Source of the DNA: Ornithomonoglobus_A sp034090805
GTDB lineage: Bacteria > Bacillota > Clostridia > UBA1381
DNA length: 56,252 nt
NCBI GenBank assembly: GCA_034090805.1
Contig: JAXDRV010000059.1
Coordinates: forward strand, 1 to 56,252
Direction of reading: 5' to 3'
Below are positions 39,896 to 48,687 of this stretch, piece after piece (positions within the stretch are counted from its first letter, which is position 1; each line of letters starts with the position of its first letter). The notes below the pieces were generated by a model. That model was given only the letters and a program-made list of their open reading frames with translations, was not told where the DNA came from and made no database searches. The position numbers and the translations under genes were made by a program.

Positions 39896-42547
39896 TTATC
39901 TGAATATTACCACTACCTTCGGTGACCACCAGAAGGCATTTATCAAAACCATGTCGCCGGGACGCAAGTCCGAGGTTGAGGAGTTGTATACCTGCTTTTC
40001 CGCACTTTCGTATCTGTAGACCGTACCGTTTATCAGCAGCGTCTGATAACGATCCTTTCCGTCAGCGTCATAATAATTAACAAGCGCCGTTCTTCCGTTT
40101 TCAGCTACAGATATAATTCTGGCAACGGTGTTTCCGTTTCGCTGCATATCCGCTCCGTCCGAACCGCCGTCTATACGTGTCTCTCCAACATTATCCGCCT
40201 TTACGATTACTCGTATCTGATTTACCTTATTGTCGGACGTTGTGTACTCGATAACATCGCCCCTTTTAAGGTCGTCAACCGTAACTCCAGAATAATCCGC
40301 ACGTGTGGTCCAGTTTGTTTTTGGCTGAGTATATTCCACGTCCGGCGATACAATCACGCTTGAGCCGCCGAAAAATTCAAGTCCCGTACAAACCATATCA
40401 TCCTCGTCAACCATCTTTACGACATTGTCGATTATGAACGGTGTACTTAAGCTTCCCTCGCTTGAGGTGTTTGTTGTTATCGCTCCGATATTTCCCGCCG
40501 CTCCCGCATCATAGATATAAACGGGTGCCGGAAGTCTTTCGTCCGTTGAGGCGATTTTTGTTGCTATTCTGTAGGCTTTTTCGTCCGTTTTGTTGGTGGG
40601 AATCATAAACTGTATCGTTTTTCCGTCAACAAACGCAAACGGATAGCCGACCGCCATATTTTTGTAAAATCTCAGTCCAGCTGCCTGACCCGCTTGATTT
40701 TTCGGATGAGCATGGAGCGTGAACTCCTCGTCCTTTGAGATATAATAAAGATCGTTCATCTTATTTTCGGCAGTCTTAAGCTCGATTACCTCATCGTTTT
40801 CGTTGCTTTTGTAAACTACAAGCTGATGTATTGTGTTGTCCTCGCCCGTCTGCTTGAGCGCTTCGAGAATCGTTTTCTGATTTTCGGGGCGGGAGTTGTT
40901 AAAACGCATCTTTTCCGCAAAAATAAGCGTTTTAAATTCTGCGTCCTTTGTGAACAGTCTTATGTATCCCCTCTGCTCGTTTGAGTCAAACCAACACTTG
41001 ACAACGTATGCGTAATTTTTGCCTCCGGACGACATTTTGTATGCGGCAAGCTTATTGAAGCTGTCGATATAAAATTCACCCTCGCTGCCGAGCATCGGGG
41101 CGTATGTTTCGCTCTGTCCCTCGTCAAGGCGGTTTATGTAGTCATATGTCAACGTGTATTCGCTGCCGTCCTCAAGCACAACCTTGCTCTTTGCGCCGTT
41201 GTTTTCGTAATTTGATGCAGTTCCCGTAACCTTGTTGTTCGAGATAAGCACCTCCGCAAGCACATCTCCGCTCTTATTGCGGCTTATTGCCACGGACACC
41301 ACGCTGCCGCCGGTTATTGACGAGAAATCGGTTTCTGCGCCGTCTGTGTAATATTTTGCCCTTATTCCGCCGCCCTCTTCAAGGTCAAGCGAACCCTTGC
41401 CGTACTTAAACGTAAGCAGGGAATCGGTTGCGACAGCTTTGTCAACGATAAATGTTTCGTACTCACGCACGATAATAACATCATATTTACCGTCACCGTC
41501 ATTGCTTATCAAACGCACACCTCCGTTTACGGAAATAATGTCTTTATCTGCCACAACGTCAAGACGCTTTCCGTTGTATATTACTATTGCGGTATCGGAA
41601 ATCGTAACTCTTTTTGTTTTTTGGTTTTCGGTATACTGAAAAACCGTCTTTGTCGATTTTTCGGAAATATCGTCGGAGCTTACGTCAAGCACGGTGTTTG
41701 CTCCGTCAACTGTGATGTGAAGTATGTGCGCTCCGTAATCGTCGCTTTTGTAATATACCTTAACCTTCATTCCGAGATACTGCGACATATCCGCCGAGCC
41801 GCAGTCGAATACCTCGCCGCCGATTTTGCACGTGCCTTCTTTCATTTCGGTCGATGCGTCCGACAGTGCCGTATCTCCGCACGCCTCAACTATACCGGTG
41901 TATTTGTAAAGGTCGAGCGTGTACCCCATATAATCCTTATCCCCCGGCTGCTCTATTACGGGGTAGCCGTTTTTATATCCGTTTACAACCTGATAATTTT
42001 TACTCTCGAGAAGATTGCTTATTATAACTGCCGTGTCCGCAAACGATACCTCCTGAAGCCGCTCTCCGGTTGTGCCGTTTAACAGTCCGTTGTTCATTGC
42101 TGCTTTATAGTAGCCGTCGGGATACCCGCCCTGCTGCTCCGCAAGCTTTGAATATCCCATGACCGAAACGATAGTCTTTACCGCTTCTTCAAGCGTTATG
42201 ACCGAATCGGGTCTGAACTCCGCATTATCGTAGCCGAGCATTATTCCTCTGTTGTAAAGGTACTCGATGCTTGCCGCAGCGTCATGCTCCGGCAAAACGT
42301 CCGTATATATGCGCTTCGGCGTTTCGCTCAGATTTTCTCCTCCCAGAACCTTTACTATTATCTTTGCGTAATTGCCTCTTGTGACTGTATCCTGTGCGTT
42401 TTCCTCCGCAATACCCTCAAAAATTCCGAGGTCGTTCATAAGCGAAACCGCTTCTCTTTGCCTGTCACTTATGCCGTCCTGCGCAAAGGTGCTTGCGCAG
42501 AACATCATACAGGCAGCTATAAGACAAAAGCTTATTATCTTTTTCAC
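39896..42547 (-). CDS. Large SLH protein of unknown function
   Basis: An 883-residue secreted protein. The signal peptide is residues 1-22 (KKIISFCLIAACMMFCASTF). SLH repeats lie at about 28-185 (AVSLMNDLGIFEGIAEENAQ and IEYLYNRGIMLGYDNAEFRP). The following 700 residues are beta-rich with repeated short OB- or SH3-like units, for example VVADKDIISVNGGVRLISND, LKRGDVIEYTTSDNKVNQIR and LRPGDMVLINAFWWSPKVVV. I do not recognise an enzyme. It may be a scaffold or a polymer-binding layer protein. The start is GTG, with AAAGGAG upstream. It lies between the SBP gene and another SLH gene. Confidence 0.75.
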   Translation of the reverse strand: MKKIISFCLIAACMMFCASTFAQDGISDRQREAVSLMNDLGIFEGIAEENAQDTVTRGNYAKIIVKVLGGENLSETPKRIYTDVLPEHDAAASIEYLYNRGIMLGYDNAEFRPDSVITLEEAVKTIVSVMGYSKLAEQQGGYPDGYYKAAMNNGLLNGTTGERLQEVSFADTAVIISNLLESKNYQVVNGYKNGYPVIEQPGDKDYMGYTLDLYKYTGIVEACGDTALSDASTEMKEGTCKIGGEVFDCGSADMSQYLGMKVKVYYKSDDYGAHILHITVDGANTVLDVSSDDISEKSTKTVFQYTENQKTKRVTISDTAIVIYNGKRLDVVADKDIISVNGGVRLISNDGDGKYDVIIVREYETFIVDKAVATDSLLTFKYGKGSLDLEEGGGIRAKYYTDGAETDFSSITGGSVVSVAISRNKSGDVLAEVLISNNKVTGTASNYENNGAKSKVVLEDGSEYTLTYDYINRLDEGQSETYAPMLGSEGEFYIDSFNKLAAYKMSSGGKNYAYVVKCWFDSNEQRGYIRLFTKDAEFKTLIFAEKMRFNNSRPENQKTILEALKQTGEDNTIHQLVVYKSNENDEVIELKTAENKMNDLYYISKDEEFTLHAHPKNQAGQAAGLRFYKNMAVGYPFAFVDGKTIQFMIPTNKTDEKAYRIATKIASTDERLPAPVYIYDAGAAGNIGAITTNTSSEGSLSTPFIIDNVVKMVDEDDMVCTGLEFFGGSSVIVSPDVEYTQPKTNWTTRADYSGVTVDDLKRGDVIEYTTSDNKVNQIRVIVKADNVGETRIDGGSDGADMQRNGNTVARIISVAENGRTALVNYYDADGKDRYQTLLINGTVYRYESAEKQVYNSSTSDLRPGDMVLINAFWWSPKVVVIFR

Positions 42548-42574
42548 GCTTATTTCTCTCCTTTCGCAAGCTTT

Positions 42575-45500
42575 TTATTCGGTGGGATTAAGCTTATCAT
42601 ATACACGTCTGAGCATAACCGCCGCCTGTGCTCTTGTTGCCGGATTTTTAGGTGCGAAAAGCTCCTGCGTCACTCCCGTTATAAATCCAAGCTCCTGCGC
42701 CTCTGCGATATAGTCGTATGCCCAGTAGCTTATGTCCTCCAGATCGTTAAAGTACAGCGACCTGCCCTTTTCAAGCTCTGTGCTTGTTTTGCTGTTGTAT
42801 GCCGCAACGATAACCTTTGCTATTTCCTCTCTTGAGATAGCCTTGTTCGGATTAAACAGTCCGTCATATCCGTTCATAAAATCGTTGCTGCGCACCGTCT
42901 GAACATATCCCGAGTACCAGTCGTCCTCAACCACGTCAAAGAAGCTGTTTTCGTACTGCGTTTCCTCAAGTCCCATAACTCTCGTCACAAGCGCCGCAAA
43001 TTCGGCTCTCGTTATACTGCTGTCGGGATTGAAGCTGCCGTTTCCGTCACCGCTTATCAGCTTGAGCGTACCCATGTACTCAACGTCCTCTCTTGCCCAG
43101 TGGTTTTTCATATCCTTAAAATTAAGCAGATACGTATCAAGCTGATCCGGATAATTATCCGCAGGCTTTTGCGGTGCGGGGATATTGTTAATATTTGAGC
43201 CGGCATTCGACGGAGCCGTTCCTCCGCCTCCACCGCCGCCACTTGAGCCGCCGCCTCCCGGACGGGGTGTTGCCGCAGGCTTAATGCTGCTCAGCTTATC
43301 CTCAAGCTCCTTCCTTACCGGAAGATCGTAAAACTCCGCAAGCAAAGCTTTTGCATTTTCAATATCCGCAGCACTGCCGCTGTATGCGGCTTTATTTACC
43401 GCCTCGGAAATTTTGCTTAATTCCAAGGTTATTTCGTATATCTTAAGCTCATACACAACCATTTCGCCGCTGCCGCTCCGAACGGTTATCATATCCTCAA
43501 AGGTATCCTTTTCACGTCTGTAGTCAACCGTTCCCTTGAGAACGTCTCTGCCTCCCGTTGATGTCATGGACGCAATTTCGCCGTTTTCCTTTGAAATTAT
43601 TTTCAGCTCACTGCCGACAGGTGCCTTTGCGGTAAGCTCAAAGGCAAAGCTGCTGTCGTTTGTCATAACCTGCATGATATATGCACCGCTGCCCGTTACA
43701 CTCATGGCATTTGCGCCGTCCTCTTGGATAATCGCAAGCGTTGTTCCGTCCTCTGCTCTCCAGCCGTCCGTTGTGCCGCTTGAAAAGTCGCCGTTCTTTA
43801 CTATCGTATCGGCTTTTTTAACCGTAATCTCAAAACTTTTGTCAACACGCTTTCCGTTCATGCTTGCAACAACGGTAAGCTTTACCTTTTTGTCCTCTCT
43901 GTACGGTCTTGTGACCGTTCCGTCCGACTTTATCAGCTTTTCATCTGCGCTGCTCCATATAAGATCACTGCCGAACGCTCCCTTTAACGGCAGCGTCATT
44001 TTCTCCGTTACCGGTGTTTCAGTATCAAGCTTGACAGCCGCTGCGTCCTCCTTGGCTTTTCTTAAATCCGTATACAGCAGCGTAACGTCCTTTTCATCGT
44101 ATACCGTTTCATCGGCAGCCGCCGCTGCTCTTACCGTGATTGTACCGTTTACGGCACTGTTTGTTATCGAAAGCATTCCGCTTGCGGGATCTATTGCAAT
44201 ATTTGAAATGTTCTCTATATTCTTTGCCGCAATGCTCCATACAATCGGCTCGCCGGGCATTTCCCTTTCCGTCTGGTCAAAAAGCGTTGCTGTGTATGTT
44301 TCCTCCGTTTTGTCAAGGTCGGGAATGTAAATCTCGCTCTTGCCTCCCGTTATGGTTGCTACCGTAGGTCTTCTGAGTGATACTCTTACAGTTTTGCTAA
44401 CCTTAGTGTCGGGATTTGTGTTTGAATATGCCTCAAGAACAATATCACCCTCCTGAGCCTCAGGCGTAATTGTAAATATTCCTGTTTCGGCATCAAAGCT
44501 TATGCCATCGGGCATTTCAACCATTCTGAGATTTGCTTTTCTGTCCATTTCCGTTCCGTCAGTTCCCATTACAACGGCTCTGTACTCACATTCCTCGTTT
44601 GGCTCGCCCGCTCTCGGAACGGCTATTTTATCAAGTCCGTGAATTTCAACACCGACTTCATTTACTATTGTAACCGTAAAATCCGTAGTCTTACCCTTAG
44701 CGGTTTTTGCTCTCCATACAAGCTCATGACCGCCCTCAACGCTGCTGTCAATCGTCAGCTCTGCGCTTGTTTCCATGAAATCCGCTGTTATTCCGCTCGG
44801 AAGAGCCGTAACAGCCTCAAAGCTTACCACCTCATCTGAAGACAGCTCACCTCTGTAGTCGTAATTGACAGGCTCAAGCATTACGCTTTTCGTTCCGCTT
44901 TCCGGAACCTCTATTCTCGTGTTTTCAAGCTTTATTTCCGATTTTGACGTATCGTAATATTTCCAGCCGTCCTCTGTGTTCATAACCATAAACAGCTTAG
45001 TTTTTGTTGCGGCAAGCAGAGTGTTTTCGTCAACGGTCGTTATCGAGCGCACCTCCTCGGTGTTCGCCTCGCCGTTGCCCGGCTGTGCTATCTGCCACTG
45101 AACATCTATCGTCAAAGCCTCGGGTACATTCGGCGCAACATAAATCCTTCCGACATCCGTACCTACCGCAATATTTGTTTTATCGGCAGCCGCCGCTGTG
45201 AATTTATCCGTATTCGTATATCCGTCTGAAAGCTTCATTACCGAGAAATTCGTGTATTTTACAGTATCCTTTGCAAGAACCTTCAAAACATTTGTGTTAT
45301 CAATGACTATCCAGCCGTCAAAGGAGTTTACGTATGCCATATCAGTCGGATGTGCACCGAGCTTTACGGAAAGTGCATTCGCCGTTCCGTCCATATCCTT
45401 CTGCCATGTTTTCCACATATCGGTTATCGCAATTCTGTACGGCTCTGTGTCCGTTACACCTACTGTTTTTCCGTAGGCGTTTGAGTCTATTGTATACACA

Positions 45501-45976
45501 AGCGGATTGTCAACAAGATTTTCTGCTATTCTTACGCTTGAGCCTGTTGAAAGAACAAGCAGCGTGCCGTTTGTTTCAACTGTTTTGTTTGACTTGTTAA
45601 ATTCATCGTTCTGCGCAACAGACCATGTTTTTCCGTCAGTCGAGGTATAAAGCTTGTTGTTCATGCTGACAACAAATTTCTGCTCCGCTTCCCACCATAC
45701 TATCGTCTGATGGTTTTCCTTGTTTGCGCTGTGCAAACCGATGTCAAAGCTCTTTGATACTGTCCATTCCTCGCCGTTGGTTGATACGAATATCTTGGCC
45801 GGTGTATTTGTGTTTGTCAAATCCTTCGCAACCGCCGCATACATCTCCAAATCCGGACTGTAGCACGTGTCGATGAAGGTATAATTTCCGGTTAGAAGTC
45901 CCTCCGCCATTACGGGACATATCATAATATTAAGAAGCATAAACGCAGTTACAAGCGCCGCTGTTATTCTTTTCAA
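42575..45976 (-). CDS. Beta-propeller, Ig-like and SLH multi-domain protein
   Basis: A 1133-residue secreted protein. After the signal peptide, residues 30-350 hold BNR/sialidase-like propeller repeats (FVSTNGEEWTVSK, LYTSTDGKTWSVA). Residues 370-760 are cadherin- or Ig-like beta domains, including LIWSSADEKLIKSDGTVTRP. A jelly-roll, carbohydrate-binding-like module follows (IVKNGDFSSGTTDGWRAEDG). Then comes a Gly/Ser/Pro-rich linker, and three SLH repeats at the end (KDMKNHWAREDVEYMGTLKL, FDVVEDDWYSGYVQTVRSND, FNDLEDISYWAYDYIAEAQE). It is probably wall-anchored and glycan-binding. The start is TTG, with AAAGGATGAG upstream inside the end of the preceding gene. Confidence 0.8.
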   Translation of the reverse strand: MKRITAALVTAFMLLNIMICPVMAEGLLTGNYTFIDTCYSPDLEMYAAVAKDLTNTNTPAKIFVSTNGEEWTVSKSFDIGLHSANKENHQTIVWWEAEQKFVVSMNNKLYTSTDGKTWSVAQNDEFNKSNKTVETNGTLLVLSTGSSVRIAENLVDNPLVYTIDSNAYGKTVGVTDTEPYRIAITDMWKTWQKDMDGTANALSVKLGAHPTDMAYVNSFDGWIVIDNTNVLKVLAKDTVKYTNFSVMKLSDGYTNTDKFTAAAADKTNIAVGTDVGRIYVAPNVPEALTIDVQWQIAQPGNGEANTEEVRSITTVDENTLLAATKTKLFMVMNTEDGWKYYDTSKSEIKLENTRIEVPESGTKSVMLEPVNYDYRGELSSDEVVSFEAVTALPSGITADFMETSAELTIDSSVEGGHELVWRAKTAKGKTTDFTVTIVNEVGVEIHGLDKIAVPRAGEPNEECEYRAVVMGTDGTEMDRKANLRMVEMPDGISFDAETGIFTITPEAQEGDIVLEAYSNTNPDTKVSKTVRVSLRRPTVATITGGKSEIYIPDLDKTEETYTATLFDQTEREMPGEPIVWSIAAKNIENISNIAIDPASGMLSITNSAVNGTITVRAAAAADETVYDEKDVTLLYTDLRKAKEDAAAVKLDTETPVTEKMTLPLKGAFGSDLIWSSADEKLIKSDGTVTRPYREDKKVKLTVVASMNGKRVDKSFEITVKKADTIVKNGDFSSGTTDGWRAEDGTTLAIIQEDGANAMSVTGSGAYIMQVMTNDSSFAFELTAKAPVGSELKIISKENGEIASMTSTGGRDVLKGTVDYRREKDTFEDMITVRSGSGEMVVYELKIYEITLELSKISEAVNKAAYSGSAADIENAKALLAEFYDLPVRKELEDKLSSIKPAATPRPGGGGSSGGGGGGGTAPSNAGSNINNIPAPQKPADNYPDQLDTYLLNFKDMKNHWAREDVEYMGTLKLISGDGNGSFNPDSSITRAEFAALVTRVMGLEETQYENSFFDVVEDDWYSGYVQTVRSNDFMNGYDGLFNPNKAISREEIAKVIVAAYNSKTSTELEKGRSLYFNDLEDISYWAYDYIAEAQELGFITGVTQELFAPKNPATRAQAAVMLRRVYDKLNPTE

Positions 45977-45982
45977 TTACAC

Positions 45983-48664
45983 TCATCCTTTCTGATCGGA
46001 CACACCTACGGGTACATCACTTAAATTTCCCATATTCTCAAAATCAATCTCCGGGAAGCCGTCTATACGGCTGTAAACATCGCTGTCCTTTTTCAGCTTA
46101 AAGTTGCCGCCCGAATAATCCTCAAAGCCCGGATCGCTCTCGGTTACAAGATTATCCGACGCATCCACAAGCTGCTCGGCGGCATAATATCCGTCCTTAG
46201 CGGCGGCTCCGTTTGCCAGTCCCAGCGGGAATTTGATATTTACAATAACATTCCCCTTGAATATATTATTTTTCGCATATGCCGCAAAATGATGGTCAAA
46301 GAAGTGCGCAACCTCCGGATTCTGCTCCGAATACTTCGGACTGTACAGCTTCCACTGCTCATATATCGCCTTTACGCTTTCGGATTCAAGATTCCACTTT
46401 GCGTCCGGGTTGTACGTGTGCGCTCCCTCGTATGTACCTGAGGTATCTATGAATATGTTGTTCGTCACAACATTTTCGATACCCTGTGCGCATACGCCTC
46501 TTATTCCGTTTGCATTTTGATAGCCTATGTTACAGAACACATTTTCCTTAACCTGAAGTCCGTTTCCGTTGTTATCGGAGCGTATGCCCGCAACGTTCAT
46601 CTGACGTTCGGTAAACATCTCATGCCCCAAATCGTGAATATAGTTTCTTCTTATAATAACATTCCTCTCCCACGGATACTGATACACGTTAAGATAAATT
46701 GCGTCCATATCGTGAAATTCCTTCACTGCGTCGTATATCTCATTATACTCTATCGTGTGGTTTGGTCCGTATACGATCATCGCCGCATGGGGCATATCGT
46801 GAACCTTGTTGTGGCTCACCTTAACTCCCACAGCCTTATATCCCACAAGAATACCCGACTGATAGGAACGCTCAATCTGCGCCGCCTTGTATACGTGATT
46901 ATTCGTTACCTCGTTATTGCTCGATACCGCATTTTCATAATCGCCGCCGTTCATGCTGATTCCCGTTGAGCCTATGTCATGCACAAGGCTGTTTCTTACG
47001 GAGCAGTTCGTTCCGTTAAGGTAGATACCGTTCGTACCCGTTCCCGAAACCTCGCAGTTTTCAACTATGAAATTATCCGTACCGCTTATACGCACCGCTC
47101 CCGCACGCATCGTATCAAGCTTGAGATTTTTCAGCGTGATATTGCTTGCGTTTGTGCCGGTAATCATGTTTTCGCCAAGCTGCGATATGCGTATATCCGA
47201 ATTTTCGCCGAAGCCCTCCGGCGGATAAAGATACAACATTCCGCTTGTGCGGTCTATGTAATACTCTCCCGGTGCGTCAAGCTCCTCAAACACGTTTTCA
47301 TAACGTATAAAATGCTTTGAATAGTAGCTTGTCACCGAGCCTTCCTTAAGCGTTATCTGTCCCGGCTCAATCTTTTCCACCGGGAAATATCCGTAGAAAT
47401 AATTAGGTCCGAGAACGCCTGCGGTATAAATTTCGTTTATATTCGTTTTCCATTTTGTCGGACGATCATAGTCAATCTTATAAACGGCTCCCTCAAGAAC
47501 TCCCTTTTTGCTTCTTGCGCCGCTGCGGACTATTTCAGTTGTTCCGACCCATTCGCTGTTGGGCCATCTTGAAAGCTGCATTCTGCTGCCGCCGATATAC
47601 AGCTCCGCCTGCGGTAGCACGTTGTCCTCCGCAATCAAAAAGCCTCTCCTCGACAGTCTGCCAAGCTCCGTTATTCCCTGCTTGTTAAGATCGATTTCAA
47701 CTATCTTCTTTGCCGCAGTCTTATCGATAAGCTTACCCGCCATATCTGCCGATATTGCCTTGAATGATTTGTAATCAAGCTTTTTGCCGCCCGTAAGCCT
47801 TGCCGTTTCGCCGGGATAGGACATATATGTGACGGGATTTTCCTTTGTTCCCGAATCCCCCGCTCCAAGCTCTACGGACTTTGTTATCTCATACTCGCCG
47901 CCTCTTAAATACACGGTTATTCCACCATCGGGATATGCGCCTGCGGCGATTATCTCACGCACCTTATCCCTTGCCTTTTCTATTGTCTTAAACGGCGCTT
48001 TTTCAGTACCGTCGCTGGAGTCGTTTCCGTCGTTGGAAACGAAATAATAATTTTTCGACTCCGGAGGAATATCTCCCGGCTTTATGAAATTGCCCGCCGA
48101 CATCATTCTTTCAATAATAACACACGCCTCGGCTCTCGTCGTCCGCCCGACGCTGCGGAAGGTGTTGTCCTCGTAGCCGTAGAGCAGACGGTTTGCGTAT
48201 GCGGCAAGGATATATTCCTTGTAGTCGTTATAAATATCGTAATAATCCGAAATGCGGGATATTATCCGCTGCCTTTCGCTGCCCTTAACAACATCGGCAC
48301 CGATTGCACGTGTGCTTATCCGTGCAATCTCGCCCCTTGTTATCGGTCGGTCAAATCGTTCAAATTCATCGGAGTAAATCAAATGCTTTTCAAGCGCTTT
48401 TTCTATATACGGCCTTGACCAGTCGCCGTCCGACGGTGAAACCTCCGTATTCATTGCCGTGAGCGTCATTTTTAGAAATTCATTCACATTTATATAGCTG
48501 TCGGGTCTGAATTGATTTTTATCGCCCTCAATAATACCCTTGGCGGTAAGCTGAGTTATAACGCCGTTCGCCCAATGCTCACTGACGTCCGAATACTCCG
48601 CCGCCGACGCTGCACCCGTCTGAACCGCCAGTGCAAGCGCCAGCATTAAAGCTGTTTTTTTCAC
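45983..48664 (-). CDS. SLH-anchored right-handed beta-helix protein (GH141-like), copy 2
   Basis: An 893-residue paralogue of the protein at 35406. Its order is signal peptide, three SLH repeats (YSDVSEHWANGVITQLTAKG, EKALEKHLIYSDEFERF, LLYGYEDNTFRSVGRTTRAE), then the beta-helix module from YYFVSNDGNDSSDGTEKAPF. Shared catalytic-module landmarks are QAELYIGGSRMQLSRWPNSE, ELDAPGEYYIDRTSGMLYLY, NFIVENCEVSGTGTNGIYLN and EYNEIYDAVKEFHDMDAIYL. The start is GTG with GGAGGG six bases upstream. It is the middle of three adjoining copies of this module, so different linkages of the same polymer may be targets. Confidence 0.8.
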   Translation of the reverse strand: MKKTALMLALALAVQTGAASAAEYSDVSEHWANGVITQLTAKGIIEGDKNQFRPDSYINVNEFLKMTLTAMNTEVSPSDGDWSRPYIEKALEKHLIYSDEFERFDRPITRGEIARISTRAIGADVVKGSERQRIISRISDYYDIYNDYKEYILAAYANRLLYGYEDNTFRSVGRTTRAEACVIIERMMSAGNFIKPGDIPPESKNYYFVSNDGNDSSDGTEKAPFKTIEKARDKVREIIAAGAYPDGGITVYLRGGEYEITKSVELGAGDSGTKENPVTYMSYPGETARLTGGKKLDYKSFKAISADMAGKLIDKTAAKKIVEIDLNKQGITELGRLSRRGFLIAEDNVLPQAELYIGGSRMQLSRWPNSEWVGTTEIVRSGARSKKGVLEGAVYKIDYDRPTKWKTNINEIYTAGVLGPNYFYGYFPVEKIEPGQITLKEGSVTSYYSKHFIRYENVFEELDAPGEYYIDRTSGMLYLYPPEGFGENSDIRISQLGENMITGTNASNITLKNLKLDTMRAGAVRISGTDNFIVENCEVSGTGTNGIYLNGTNCSVRNSLVHDIGSTGISMNGGDYENAVSSNNEVTNNHVYKAAQIERSYQSGILVGYKAVGVKVSHNKVHDMPHAAMIVYGPNHTIEYNEIYDAVKEFHDMDAIYLNVYQYPWERNVIIRRNYIHDLGHEMFTERQMNVAGIRSDNNGNGLQVKENVFCNIGYQNANGIRGVCAQGIENVVTNNIFIDTSGTYEGAHTYNPDAKWNLESESVKAIYEQWKLYSPKYSEQNPEVAHFFDHHFAAYAKNNIFKGNVIVNIKFPLGLANGAAAKDGYYAAEQLVDASDNLVTESDPGFEDYSGGNFKLKKDSDVYSRIDGFPEIDFENMGNLSDVPVGVSDQKG

Positions 48665-48687
48665 TCGATTTCCCTCCTGTGCTGAAT